Below the pieces are notes generated by a model, which saw only the letters and a list, made by a program, of their open reading frames with translations, was not told the DNA's origin and did not search any database. From contig CALURT010000004.1 in the NCBI GenBank assembly GCA_944323245.1, positions 56,677 through 120,676 on the forward strand: a stretch of 64,000 bases of DNA. The letters run 5' to 3'. A program made the translations under genes and the position numbers. Origin of the DNA: an uncultured Bacteroidales bacterium (GTDB lineage: Bacteria; Bacteroidota; Bacteroidia; Bacteroidales; UBA932). Position 1 is the stretch's first letter; every line of letters starts with the position of its first letter. Shown in pieces: positions 1-8,750 of this stretch.

Positions 1-434
1 CCGTTGATGTCGTCTGTGCCGAGCAGAAGCCGGGAGAGCCCGGCCAATGTCCCTCCTCCGATTCCGAGACCTCCGGCATGGCGGGCAATCTTCCCGTCCA
101 CAAGGACGAATGATGTCCCTGTCCCCATGCTTACGACCATGAATTCATCTTTGTCCGAATAATATCTTGCTCCGGCTGCATTGGCTTGAAATTCATCTGT
201 TTTTGATGCTGGAATCCCGCACAGGCTTTCTCCGGCGGACAGGCTTCCCACTCCGGTAAGCGTCGTTTTCTCCACGTCGCCGGCAATGATTCCATTGTCG
301 GAAATGAATTTTTCCAAAGCATCGGCTATTCCGAACTCCCTGTATGGCGGAAATATTCCGGCAGCGACGGGTTTCCTCCCGTCAACGGCGACGATTTTGG
401 TGGAACTTCCTCCGGCATCGATTCCTGTTTTCAT
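1..434 (-). CDS. coaW: Type II pantothenate kinase, 3' end cut by window edge
   Basis: Would phosphorylate pantothenate with ATP, the first step of coenzyme A synthesis in the cytosol. About 144 N-terminal residues are visible. The opening MKTGIDAGGSSTKIVAVDG is the phosphate-1 loop of the ASKHA kinase fold, and the later MGTGTSFV and GGLGIGGGTLAGLS motifs are typical of type II (eukaryotic/staphylococcal-like) PanK, not of CoaA or CoaX. The ATG at 434 is the only start that keeps the full P-loop. A -7-like box CAAATATA (TATATTTG on the minus strand, 453-460) lies upstream. The gene is divergent from rlmN. The C-terminal half lies outside the window, so completeness cannot be judged. Family call good; substrate inferred from family. 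Confidence 0.85.
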   Translation of the reverse strand, partial: MKTGIDAGGSSTKIVAVDGRKPVAAGIFPPYREFGIADALEKFISDNGIIAGDVEKTTLTGVGSLSAGESLCGIPASKTDEFQANAAGARYYSDKDEFMVVSMGTGTSFVLVDGKIARHAGGLGIGGGTLAGLSRLLLGTDDIN

Positions 435-491
435 TGACGTAATGATTTTTTGCAAATATACGAATAAGTGTGTTCGATGAATTTATTTACC

Positions 492-499
492 TATCTTTG
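492..499 (+). promoter_or_regulatory. Promoter -7 box TATCTTTG for rlmN
   Basis: TATCTTTG fits the Bacteroidetes TAnnTTTG element and lies 26 bp before the rlmN ATG. No convincing TTTG sits 19-21 bp upstream, so only the -7 element is claimed. Confidence 0.5.
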
Positions 500-524
500 C
501 CAATGATTGTAACAGGAAATTTTT

Positions 525-1568
525 ATGGCTCCGAAATCGAAATTGCTCGGAATGAATCCCGAAGAGTTGAAGAAAGTCGCTGCGGACAACGGTCTGCCGG
601 GCTTTGCCGCAAAGCAGATGGCGAGATGGCTCTATGTGAAAAAGGCAAGGTCCATTGACGAAATGACAGACATCTCCAAGGCGGGGCGGGAAAGACTTTC
701 CGAAAATTATGTCGTCGGGACGGAACGGAGTATCGACAGGCTCGTTTCTTCGGACGGTACGGTGAAATACCTGTTTCCGGTGACTGCTGCCTTGGGCGGG
801 CGGGACGAGTCCGGAGCCGTAGAAGCGGTAATGATTCCCGACGGAGACAGGGCCACGCTGTGCGTTTCCTCGCAGGCAGGCTGCAGGATGGGCTGCAGGT
901 TCTGCATGACAGGACGTCAGGGATTTCACGGGCAGCTTTCGGCAGCCGACATCATCAACCAGTTCCTTTCGGTGGATGAGACCGACCGGCTTACCAATGC
1001 CGTATTCATGGGTATGGGAGAGCCGTTGGACAATTATGACAACGTAATGAGGGCTATAGAGATACTTGTTTCTGACTGGGGCTTCGGGTGGAGTCCGAAA
1101 CGCATTACCGTGTCGACAATCGGAGTCTTGCCGGCACTCAGACGTTTTCTTGACGAAAGCCGCTGCCACATCGCCGTGAGCCTGCACAATCCGTTCCCGG
1201 ACGAAAGGCTGTCCATCATGCCGGTGCAGAAAGCCTATCCGATAGAGGATGTGGTGGCTCTCCTGAAGCAATATGACTTTTCGGGACAGAGACGTGTAAG
1301 TTTCGAATATACAATGTTTTTCGGCTTCAATGACACGAAACGCCATGCCGATGCTCTCGCAAGGATGCTTTCGGGATTGGAATGCAGGGTCAATCTTATC
1401 CGCTTCCACCAAATTCCGGATTTCCCATATACGACATCTCCCGAGCAGATTATCAGGGTTTTTCAGGAGAGGTTGGAAAGAGCTGGAATAGTCACTACGG
1501 TAAGAGCCTCCCGCGGGGAGGACATATTGGCCGCATGCGGCCTTTTGGCAGGAAGACACGCTGAATGA
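525..1568 (+). CDS. rlmN: 23S rRNA (adenine2503-C2) / tRNA methyltransferase RlmN
   Basis: Radical SAM enzyme that methylates C2 of A2503 in 23S rRNA, and A37 in some tRNAs, in the cytosol. The protein is 347 aa, the usual size. The CxxxCxxC cluster motif is at C120, C124, C127 in AGCRMGCRFCMTGRQ. The C-terminal Cys338 in AACGLL matches the Cys that resolves the methyl-protein intermediate. GMGEPLDN and the SLHNPF substrate-loop region are also present. The downstream patatin gene follows after 28 bp on the same strand, so the two may be cotranscribed. Nothing odd is seen. Confidence 0.96.
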   Translation: MAPKSKLLGMNPEELKKVAADNGLPGFAAKQMARWLYVKKARSIDEMTDISKAGRERLSENYVVGTERSIDRLVSSDGTVKYLFPVTAALGGRDESGAVEAVMIPDGDRATLCVSSQAGCRMGCRFCMTGRQGFHGQLSAADIINQFLSVDETDRLTNAVFMGMGEPLDNYDNVMRAIEILVSDWGFGWSPKRITVSTIGVLPALRRFLDESRCHIAVSLHNPFPDERLSIMPVQKAYPIEDVVALLKQYDFSGQRRVSFEYTMFFGFNDTKRHADALARMLSGLECRVNLIRFHQIPDFPYTTSPEQIIRVFQERLERAGIVTTVRASRGEDILAACGLLAGRHAE

Positions 1569-1596
1569 CAGAGAAGACACTCGGAATGACGGATAT

Positions 1597-4041
1597 ATGA
1601 AAAGGATATTTACCATATTTCTGGCGATGTTTTTCATCCTGTCATCCGGATATGCTTTTCCGGAGACAATGAACCATGCCGGTACCGGGGATGCTTCTGT
1701 GCCGGAACCCCGTCCGTCCGGCCTTTCGACCAAGGCTGATTCGCTTTCCATAGCCGCAGTCAGAAGCAGGATGGATGAAATAAGGAAGAAAAGGCCGACT
1801 GTGGCCGTAGTGCTCAGCGGAGGAGGAGCGAAGGGAGCGGCGCAGATAGGCGTATTGAAATATCTGGAATCCATAGACATGCCCATAGACATGATTCTCG
1901 GGACGAGCATGGGCGGTCTTGTCGGAGGATTCTATGCGCTCGGCTACAACGCACACCAGATGGATTCGATAATCCGGACCATAGACTGGAACATGGTGAT
2001 GAGCGATGCCGTGCCGAGAGAGTACATTTCGTATGCAGAGAGCAAATACAAGGAAAAATACCTTATTTCCATCCCTTTCTATTATGATACAGAGTATTAT
2101 AAGGAAATGCTCGAGGACGAAATGAAGTATGTCGATACGAAAAGGCACGAGGAACAGATTCAGCTCGGAGCGGATGCGGGCCGTTCTGTGGACCTGATCC
2201 GGGACAATCTTCTCGGAAGCCTCCCTTCGGGATATTATTTCGGACAGAATGTCTACAACCTCATCAGCGGACTTTCCGTAGGCTATCAGGATTCATTGGA
2301 TTTCGGAACGTTGCCGATTCCGTTCGCATGCGTGGCCACTGAATTGGTGTCGGGAACGGCGAAACATTGGCATACGGGCCATATTGCTACTGCATTGAGG
2401 TCCACAATGTCGATTCCGGGCGTCTTCGCCCCGGTCAAGGTTGACGGGATGGTCCTCGTGGACGGAGGCATGAGGGACAATTATCCGACTGTCCTCGCCA
2501 GGGAAATGGGCGCCGACTACGTGATAGGTGTGGAAGTGTCGACCGACAGGAAACAATACAATGAAATCAACAACATCGGGGACATCATCGATCAGGGCAT
2601 AGACATGCTCGGCAGGGCTGTCTATGAGCACAACATGACAGTGGCGGACATCAATATCCATCCCGAACTCGACGAGTACAACATGATGAGCTTCGACCCT
2701 GAAAGCATAGACGACATCCTGCACAGAGGCTATGTCGCCGCATATAAGAACGAAGCAAGACTGCTTGCAATAAAGGCTGCCGTAGGAGAAGATTCCCTCG
2801 TCCTGCACAACCGCAAGGCCATAGACATCAATACCGATTCCGTCACTATCACGGGAATCGACATAAGGGGAGTGTCCGACCGGGAAAAGGCAATCCTGAT
2901 GAAAAAAGTCAGGATCGAGCCCGGCAGCAAGGTGTGCAAGGCAGACGTGGAGCATATCGTGGCGGAAATCTACGGGACGCAGTGCTATGACTACGTGACG
3001 TACGAAATGGAAGGTCCGGAAGAGCCGTTCAATCTGATAATCAACTGCAAACCCGGGCCGATACACCAGTTCGGAGCCGGAGTCAGGCTTGATACCGAAG
3101 AGATAGTTTCCCTGCTGATCAATGTCGGACTCAATGCGCACAGGCTTCAGGGTTCCCGTTATGATTTTACGGGCAGAATCAGCATCAATCCCTATTTCAA
3201 GTTCCACTATTCCTACGATGCCCCTAAGATACCTACGCTGAACGCTACGGCTTCCGTGAGGTGGACCGATCTGAATCTTCTCGATTTCACGTCCAACAGA
3301 TTCAATCTCAGCTATCTCGACGTGCGTCAGGAGTTGTATTTCTCCAACCTGAAATGGTCGATGTTCGATCTGAAGGTAGGATTGCGGAACGATTATTTCA
3401 ACGTACGCTCCCTCCTTTCGTCCGAACTCATCGTCGGAGACTATGACCTTGCCCAGCTGAGCAACGATTACGTGACTCTTTTCGCTGATGCCCGCAGCGA
3501 TACTTTCGATGACGGATATTTCCCGTCCTCGGGCCATACGGTCGGACTTTCATACGGCTGGACTTTCGCCGGTTTCCCGCGGAGGTTCAACAATTTCCAC
3601 GCTGTGCAGGCCGACGGCAAGTTCGTGATACCGTTCGGCAGGGTCTTCTCATTGATTCCGTCGTTCAATTTCAGGTTCCTGTTCGGTAACGAAGTCCCTC
3701 TTCCGTACGTCAATGTCATGGGAGGTTCTTTTGCAGGGAGGTATTTCGACCAGCAGATGCCGTTTGTCGGCGTGAACAATGTCAGTACGATGAGGAACAT
3801 AGTCACCATGTTCAGGACGGACTTCCGGTTCAGGGTGGCGAAGAACCATTATGTGAAGGCAATCCTGAACTATGCAAGGGACTGCGACGATTTTACCACA
3901 TATACCAAGGGGCTCGGATACTTCGGCGCGGGTGCGGAATATTCGTTCGATGCCTTCTTCGGTCCCGTTTCCGCAACTCTGCACTGGTCCAATATGACCA
4001 AAAGAGCCGGATTCTACATCAACATAGGCTATTTCTTCTGA
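1597..4041 (+). CDS. Patatin-like phospholipase fused to POTRA and outer-membrane barrel (type Vd)
   Basis: Predicted surface or secreted lipase, 814 aa. A Sec signal peptide covers about residues 1-20. The patatin domain spans about 65-390, with oxyanion motif GGGAKG (75-80), nucleophile motif GTSMG (Ser104) and catalytic DGG (Asp289). A POTRA-like segment follows (about 410-500), then a BamA/TamA-type 16-strand barrel ending in aromatic FYINIGYFF, a classical barrel C-terminus. This order is that of PlpD-type Vd autotransporters; whether the patatin is exported or periplasmic in Bacteroidetes is inference. It sits between rlmN and recX, spaced for one transcript. Dyad Ser104/Asp289 is intact, so activity is expected; the lipid substrate is unknown. 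Confidence 0.9.
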   Translation: MKRIFTIFLAMFFILSSGYAFPETMNHAGTGDASVPEPRPSGLSTKADSLSIAAVRSRMDEIRKKRPTVAVVLSGGGAKGAAQIGVLKYLESIDMPIDMILGTSMGGLVGGFYALGYNAHQMDSIIRTIDWNMVMSDAVPREYISYAESKYKEKYLISIPFYYDTEYYKEMLEDEMKYVDTKRHEEQIQLGADAGRSVDLIRDNLLGSLPSGYYFGQNVYNLISGLSVGYQDSLDFGTLPIPFACVATELVSGTAKHWHTGHIATALRSTMSIPGVFAPVKVDGMVLVDGGMRDNYPTVLAREMGADYVIGVEVSTDRKQYNEINNIGDIIDQGIDMLGRAVYEHNMTVADINIHPELDEYNMMSFDPESIDDILHRGYVAAYKNEARLLAIKAAVGEDSLVLHNRKAIDINTDSVTITGIDIRGVSDREKAILMKKVRIEPGSKVCKADVEHIVAEIYGTQCYDYVTYEMEGPEEPFNLIINCKPGPIHQFGAGVRLDTEEIVSLLINVGLNAHRLQGSRYDFTGRISINPYFKFHYSYDAPKIPTLNATASVRWTDLNLLDFTSNRFNLSYLDVRQELYFSNLKWSMFDLKVGLRNDYFNVRSLLSSELIVGDYDLAQLSNDYVTLFADARSDTFDDGYFPSSGHTVGLSYGWTFAGFPRRFNNFHAVQADGKFVIPFGRVFSLIPSFNFRFLFGNEVPLPYVNVMGGSFAGRYFDQQMPFVGVNNVSTMRNIVTMFRTDFRFRVAKNHYVKAILNYARDCDDFTTYTKGLGYFGAGAEYSFDAFFGPVSATLHWSNMTKRAGFYINIGYFF

Positions 4042-4048
4042 TGAAAGC

Positions 4049-4567
4049 ATGAAAGCCTCTGACGTGAACGAAAGGATACTCGACCGCATGAGACGGTTAT
4101 GCTCGATGAGGGAATATTGTACGTCCGACATCGAAGGCAAAATCATTGCGGCATTGAAGAAGCGGCCGCAGGAGGATTCTCCGGAAGAGGACATTGGAAG
4201 GATTGTCCGGGACATGATGGAGCAGCTCCGGAAAGACGGTTATGTTGACGATGAAAGATATGCACGGGCGTATGTGAGGGACAAGTCCGCTCTCTCGGGA
4301 TGGGGACGCTTCAAAATTGCAAGAGCGTTGTCAGCCAAAGGGATAGACAGTGAGACAGTCAGTACGGCGATGAAGGAACTTGATGACGGCAGGGCGAAGG
4401 GGAAAATGCGGAAGGTATTGGCATTGAAGGCTGCTTCCCTTGCCAAGTCGGAAGACGGCATGACTTTGAGACAGAAGCTCCTGCGTTTCGCCCTCGGCCG
4501 CGGCTATTCATACGGGGAAGCAGCGGCCGCAATAGATGAAATTTTCAGTGAAAACAAATACCTTTGA
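4049..4567 (+). CDS. recX: RecX family regulatory protein
   Basis: Small helical protein that binds RecA filaments and limits their growth or activity. 172 aa, normal for the family. The three-helix repeat signature is visible in REYCTSDIEGKI, LRKDGYVDDERYARAYVRDK (typical RecX core) and the final GYSYGEAAAAIDEI. It begins 7 bp after the patatin gene. Its stop falls 4 bp before the preferred start of the next gene, so translation is probably coupled. No recA is in the window. Confidence 0.88.
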   Translation: MKASDVNERILDRMRRLCSMREYCTSDIEGKIIAALKKRPQEDSPEEDIGRIVRDMMEQLRKDGYVDDERYARAYVRDKSALSGWGRFKIARALSAKGIDSETVSTAMKELDDGRAKGKMRKVLALKAASLAKSEDGMTLRQKLLRFALGRGYSYGEAAAAIDEIFSENKYL

Positions 4568-4571
4568 CAGA

Positions 4572-6560
4572 ATGAAAAAAACTTACAGAAGACTTACGGA
4601 ACGGGAAATCGGCGTTCTCGAGTCCCAGATGTGCAGCGCCTCCGACTGGAGCAGGATAGAAGTGGTGGAGGATTTCTCTCCCGAATATATCAGATACACC
4701 CGTTTTTCGGGAGATATAAGGTTAGGTTCGTTCCGCAAGGAATTCGACCTTCCGGGAGGTATGAAAAAACATTCCGGACTGTATTACACGACACTCCACA
4801 ATGTGACCGTAGGGGATGACTGCTGTATAGAAAACGTCAAGAACTACATAGCGAACTATGAGATAGGCCATGACAGTTTCATAGAAAATGTCGACATTAT
4901 CCTGACGGACGGAGTCAGCAGTTTCGGCAACGGAGTGGAGGTCTCGGTACTCAACGAGACGGGAGGCAGGGAAGTGATGATACATGACGGGCTTTCGGCA
5001 CACGAGGCTTACATCATGGCCCTGTACAGGCACAGACCGGGGATTGCAGACAAAATGCGTGCTGTCGTGTCCCGTTACGTGGATAACGTGTCGTCCGCCA
5101 CAGGGCATATCGGTTCACATGTGACGATAGTGGATGCCGGATACATAAAAAACGTGAAAATAGGCGATTATTGCAAGATAGAAGGTACTTCACGACTCAA
5201 GAACGGCAGTATAAACAGCAACCGCCACGCTCCCGTGCATATCGGAGTAGGCGTCATCGGGGACGATTTCATAGTTTGCAGCGGTTCGTCCATTGAGGAC
5301 AGATCCACGCTTTCACGCTGTTTTATAGGCCAGTCCTGCCATATCGGCCATACGTATTCCGCGTCTGATTCGCTGTTTTTCAGCAATTGCCATGGGGAAA
5401 ACGGCGAAGCCTGCGCAATTTTCGCAGGACCGTTTACCGTCACCCACCATAAGTCCACCCTTCTGATAGCCGGAATGTTCTCTTTCATGAATGCCGGTTC
5501 GGGCTCAAACCAAAGCAACCACATGTACAAGCTCGGTCCAATCCATCAGGGAATCATGGAAAGAGGCGCCAAAACCGCTTCGGATTCCTACATCCTGTGG
5601 CCTGCCAAGGTCGGGGCCTTCTCTTTGGTGATGGGCCGGCATGTGGCGCATCAGGATACGTCGGACCTTCCGTTTTCGTATCTGATTGAAAAACAGGATA
5701 CTTCATATATTTTCCCCGGAGTGAATCTCAGAAGCGTAGGTACGATAAGGGATGCCCAAAAATGGCCGAAAAGGGACGGAAGGACCGATCCTGTAAAATC
5801 GGACTGCATCAATTTCAATCTCCTGAGCCCTTACACGATTCAGAAAATGATGACAGGCACGAGGATTCTCAAGGACCTTGTGGCCGTCTCGGGGGAAATT
5901 TCCGACACCTATTCATACCAAAGCGCAAAAATCAAGAATTCGTCATTGAAAAAGGGCCTGAAACTGTATGACATTGCCATAAACAAGTTCATGGGCAATT
6001 CCCTGATCAAAAGATTGGAAACAGTTGCCACCGGGGACATTGAAGCCATAAGGGAGCGGTTGAGGCCGGATACGCCAGTCGGTGTCGGGCAATGGGTTGA
6101 TATGGCGGGACTTATAGCCCCGAAAAGCGAGATAGACGCATTGCTCGACGACATCGAATCCGGACAATTGACCGACACAAGGGAACTGAATGCGAGATTC
6201 GCCGCAATCCACAGGAACTATTACACTTACGAATGGACGTGGGTTTACGGTAAATTCAAGGAATACTACGGTATCGACCTTGAACGGATAACTCTCGCAC
6301 AGATTATTGAAGTAGCCGGAAAATGGAAGGAATCTGTCGTGGCACTTGACAATATGGTGTACGAAGATGCCAGAAAGGAATTTTCATTGTCGGCGATGAC
6401 CGGGTTCGGGGCAGATGGCGACAAATCGCAGCAGAATCTTGATTTCGAGTCCGTCAGAGGCGGGGATTTCGAGTCCAATCCGTTCGTGACGGCGATTGTA
6501 GAGCACATAAAGGTCAAAAGCGCCCTCGGCGACGAATTTATCGCAAGGATGAAGTCCTGA
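4572..6560 (+). CDS. DUF4954 family left-handed beta-helix (LpxA-like) protein
   Basis: Large Bacteroidales-specific protein, 662 aa from ATG 4572. Residues about 60-420 carry hexapeptide-type repeats (VGDDCCIENV, IGHDSFIENV, IGDYCKIEG, IGQSCHIGH), which build a left-handed parallel beta-helix as in LpxA or GlmU acyltransferases. The C-terminal third is predicted helical. The core GAFSLVMGRH and FSYLIE is highly conserved in the family. Function is unproven; nucleotide-sugar or acyl transfer is only a fold-based guess. The frame extends 12 codons upstream to ATG 4536 inside recX, but family N-termini begin near KYRxLTxxEI, so 4572, just after the recX stop, is preferred. It overlaps the next gene in a TGATG arrangement. 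Confidence 0.85.
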   Translation: MKKTYRRLTEREIGVLESQMCSASDWSRIEVVEDFSPEYIRYTRFSGDIRLGSFRKEFDLPGGMKKHSGLYYTTLHNVTVGDDCCIENVKNYIANYEIGHDSFIENVDIILTDGVSSFGNGVEVSVLNETGGREVMIHDGLSAHEAYIMALYRHRPGIADKMRAVVSRYVDNVSSATGHIGSHVTIVDAGYIKNVKIGDYCKIEGTSRLKNGSINSNRHAPVHIGVGVIGDDFIVCSGSSIEDRSTLSRCFIGQSCHIGHTYSASDSLFFSNCHGENGEACAIFAGPFTVTHHKSTLLIAGMFSFMNAGSGSNQSNHMYKLGPIHQGIMERGAKTASDSYILWPAKVGAFSLVMGRHVAHQDTSDLPFSYLIEKQDTSYIFPGVNLRSVGTIRDAQKWPKRDGRTDPVKSDCINFNLLSPYTIQKMMTGTRILKDLVAVSGEISDTYSYQSAKIKNSSLKKGLKLYDIAINKFMGNSLIKRLETVATGDIEAIRERLRPDTPVGVGQWVDMAGLIAPKSEIDALLDDIESGQLTDTRELNARFAAIHRNYYTYEWTWVYGKFKEYYGIDLERITLAQIIEVAGKWKESVVALDNMVYEDARKEFSLSAMTGFGADGDKSQQNLDFESVRGGDFESNPFVTAIVEHIKVKSALGDEFIARMKS

Positions 6561-7456
6561 TGTTTCTTGAGGAAATATATGGTTTCATACGGGACAATTC
6601 CGTTTCCTGCCGGATAATATCCTGCGAGGGTCTCGGCTTTGTAGAGGCGGAGTTTCCGTTGTCGGGGCAGACGCGTCATGTCTTCATCCTGCCGGTGCGG
6701 ATTGATGCAGTCTCGCCTGAAGAAGCTTCCCTGGATGCCCGGAAACGGATAGCCGCCGTGCAACATCTGAAGCAGCATCTGAAGGACCATTTGAAGGAAT
6801 CGCCCAGTCCGGAAACCGGCATTCCCGAAGTCATCACGTTGGCGGAAGACAGATGGAGACGCAGCCGTGAAATGTACGGGAAACGGCTTCTGTCCCATCT
6901 CGGAATATGCAACGGAATTTTTGCAAGGAATTGCGAAGCAAGGAAAATAGACAGGATGACGGCGGATGCCTTCATGAACGCCAATCATGCCTACGGGGCG
7001 GCAACATGCAGGCATTGTTACGGACTTTTTGAAAAAAAGTCGGGGACAATGGTTGCCGCCGCCGCATTTTCGAACGCCCGCAGATGGCGCAAGAAGATAG
7101 CCGGGGAAGATGCAGGATGGGCTGAAATCCGCTCTTTCGAATGGGTAAGATATGCAAGCCTCGCCGAGACGAGGGTTGCCGGAGGCATGGGCAAAGTCCT
7201 GAACCGTTTTGTCAAGGACCTTTCTCCGGATGATGTGATGAGTTACGCCGATACCGAATGGTCAGGCGGTGCAGTTTATGAAAAGTTGGGATTCGAGGCG
7301 GAAGGACTCAGACAGCCGGTCATGTTCCGGATAAATAGGGAATCATGGGAAAGGATTCCGCTGAACCGCGGTCCTGCCGCTCCCGGAGACCTTTTTTACG
7401 AAAATTCCGGAAGCATCAAATATCGTCTGAAACTTTTCCGTTTTCCGGTTTTATAG
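6560..7456 (+). CDS. Mom/GNAT-like protein with unknown N-terminal part
   Basis: 298 aa, ATG overlapping the previous stop (TGATG), so probably translated with the DUF4954 gene. The C-terminal half (about 135-275) resembles the GNAT-like domain seen in phage proteins and near homing endonucleases: a NHAYG segment, then YGLFEKKSG, MVAAAAFSNAR, a conserved RSFEWVRYAS strand, AGGMGKVLNRFV (acetyl-CoA-loop-like), MSYADTEWSGGAVYEKLGF. The N-terminal 100 residues hold a basic/His-rich stretch (QHLKQHLKDHLKES) and are not recognised. The phage relatives are related to the Mom DNA-modification fold, but no function is shown for chromosomal copies. It could be a nucleic-acid or protein modifier; substrate unknown. 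Confidence 0.6.
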   Translation: MFLEEIYGFIRDNSVSCRIISCEGLGFVEAEFPLSGQTRHVFILPVRIDAVSPEEASLDARKRIAAVQHLKQHLKDHLKESPSPETGIPEVITLAEDRWRRSREMYGKRLLSHLGICNGIFARNCEARKIDRMTADAFMNANHAYGAATCRHCYGLFEKKSGTMVAAAAFSNARRWRKKIAGEDAGWAEIRSFEWVRYASLAETRVAGGMGKVLNRFVKDLSPDDVMSYADTEWSGGAVYEKLGFEAEGLRQPVMFRINRESWERIPLNRGPAAPGDLFYENSGSIKYRLKLFRFPVL

Positions 7457-7465
7457 CTAAATTTG
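7433..7465 (+). promoter_or_regulatory. Promoter for purC (-7 box TAAATTTG)
   Basis: TAAATTTG at 7458-7465 fits TAnnTTTG, with a T-rich -33-like segment near 7433-7440. The box is directly behind the upstream stop and 21 bp before the purC ATG, giving a very short leader. Confidence 0.55.
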
Positions 7466-7486
7466 CAGGCATTAAAATCCGAAGCG

Positions 7487-8443
7487 ATGAAAGCAATTAC
7501 CCACACAGATTTCACTTTTGACGGACAGGTCGGCAAGTACACCGGAAAAGTCCGTGACGTTTATGACATTGACGGAAAGTACCTTGTAATGGTGGTGACC
7601 GACAGGATTTCCGCATTTGACGTTGTCCTTCCCGAAGGAATCCCTTACAAGGGACAGGTTCTCAACCAGATTGCAGCCAAATTCCTTGATGCGACGGCTG
7701 ATATTATCCCGAACTGGAAAATTGCCGTCCCTGATCCGATGGTTACGGTAGGACACAAATGCGAACCTTTCAAGGTGGAAATGGTAGTCAGAGGTTATCT
7801 GTCAGGACATGCTTGGAGAGAATACAGGGAAGGAAAGCGGACAATCTGCGGAGTGCCTATGCCTGACGGCATGGTGGAAAACCAGAAATTCCCACATCCG
7901 ATAATCACTCCGACATCCAAGGCTTCCGAAGGCCATGACGAGGACATTTCCAAGGAAGAGATCATCGCTTCTGGTCTTGTAGGCAGGGAAGATTACGAAC
8001 AGTTGGAAAAATACACCCTTGCCATTTTCGAAAGAGGTACGCGGATGGCTGCCGAGAAGGGGCTTATCCTTGTGGATACCAAATACGAGTTCGGCAAGAA
8101 GGACGGCGTGATATATCTTATGGACGAAATACATACTCCTGACTCTTCGAGATATTTTTATGCCGACGGATACGAGGAGAGACTCGCAAAGGGTGAAAAA
8201 CAAAGGCAGCTTTCCAAGGAGTTTGTCCGTGAATGGCTTATGGCCAACGGATTCCAAGGCAAGGAGGGACAGAAAGTCCCGGAAATGACCCCAGACATCG
8301 TAAACGGCATTACTGACAGATATATCGAACTGTACGAGCATATTACGGGAGAAAAGTTTGTCAAGGCCGATACCGTAGCCGATGCCGGTGGAATCCTCGC
8401 ACGCATCGAAAAGAACGTATCGTCATGTTTGGCGAGCATCTGA
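7487..8443 (+). CDS. purC: Phosphoribosylaminoimidazole-succinocarboxamide synthase
   Basis: ATP-dependent condensation of CAIR with aspartate to give SAICAR in purine synthesis. 318 aa, the longer single-domain form common in Bacteroidetes. Motifs: GKVRDVYDI nucleotide loop near the N-terminus, [13 protein letters not shown], and the SAICAR signature [13 protein letters not shown] and [12 protein letters not shown] 7487 is chosen because it starts MKAITHTDF like other members and has its own promoter; an upstream in-frame TTG at 7463 would fall inside that promoter. The last 19 bp overlap the start of the umuD-like gene, an unusual link between purine synthesis and DNA damage tolerance. Confidence 0.95.
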   Translation: MKAITHTDFTFDGQVGKYTGKVRDVYDIDGKYLVMVVTDRISAFDVVLPEGIPYKGQVLNQIAAKFLDATADIIPNWKIAVPDPMVTVGHKCEPFKVEMVVRGYLSGHAWREYREGKRTICGVPMPDGMVENQKFPHPIITPTSKASEGHDEDISKEEIIASGLVGREDYEQLEKYTLAIFERGTRMAAEKGLILVDTKYEFGKKDGVIYLMDEIHTPDSSRYFYADGYEERLAKGEKQRQLSKEFVREWLMANGFQGKEGQKVPEMTPDIVNGITDRYIELYEHITGEKFVKADTVADAGGILARIEKNVSSCLASI

Positions 8444-8715
8444 GCCCGTGCATAGATCTCAACAGGGAATTGGTGACCCATCCCGCAGCCACTTATTACG
8501 GAAGGGTCACAAGTGATTCGATGCTCGAAGCGGGAATCGGAAAGGGGGACGTACTTGTCATAGACAAATCATTGGAGCCGCGGGACGGCGATCTCGCAGT
8601 CTGCTTCATTGACGGTGAATTTGCCATGAGGCGCATTTCCGTGTCCGATATGGACGGGTTGTCATCCGTCACCGTCTGGGGCATCGTCACCTACGTTATC
8701 AGAAAGGTCCGCTGA
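8425..8715 (+). CDS. umuD: Minimal UmuD'-like Pol V accessory protein, catalytic Lys replaced
   Basis: 96 aa, against about 139 in E. coli UmuD and 115 in processed UmuD'. The UmuD core is clear: [20 protein letters not shown] with nucleophile Ser32, [20 protein letters not shown]. The residue 37 positions after Ser32, where LexA/UmuD have the catalytic Lys (GEFTVKK in E. coli), is Arg69. The N-terminal arm with the Cys-Gly cleavage site is absent; reading upstream in frame gives only purC antisense-frame sequence with no UmuD similarity and no start codon. The segment between Arg69 and the final strand is also about 15 residues shorter. Next gene is umuC, 35 bp on. The likely reading is a pre-processed UmuD' that needs no RecA-stimulated autocleavage; a decayed gene is the alternative. 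Confidence 0.85.
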   Translation: MFGEHLSPCIDLNRELVTHPAATYYGRVTSDSMLEAGIGKGDVLVIDKSLEPRDGDLAVCFIDGEFAMRRISVSDMDGLSSVTVWGIVTYVIRKVR

Positions 8716-8750
8716 GGTTCCGCCGTGCGGCCTTGTCAATATCATCCGCA

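Noticed and set aside
483..1910. 475-codon minus-strand frame across rlmN and the patatin start
   Set aside because: Spans two real genes in antisense and lacks any family signature.
2293..3537. 414-codon minus-strand frame opposite the patatin gene
   Set aside because: Antisense to a clear patatin-barrel fusion; no recognisable domain or start context.
4536..4571. Upstream start for the DUF4954 gene inside recX
   Set aside because: Adds 12 residues not expected from family N-termini and overlaps recX; ATG 4572 lies right after the recX stop.
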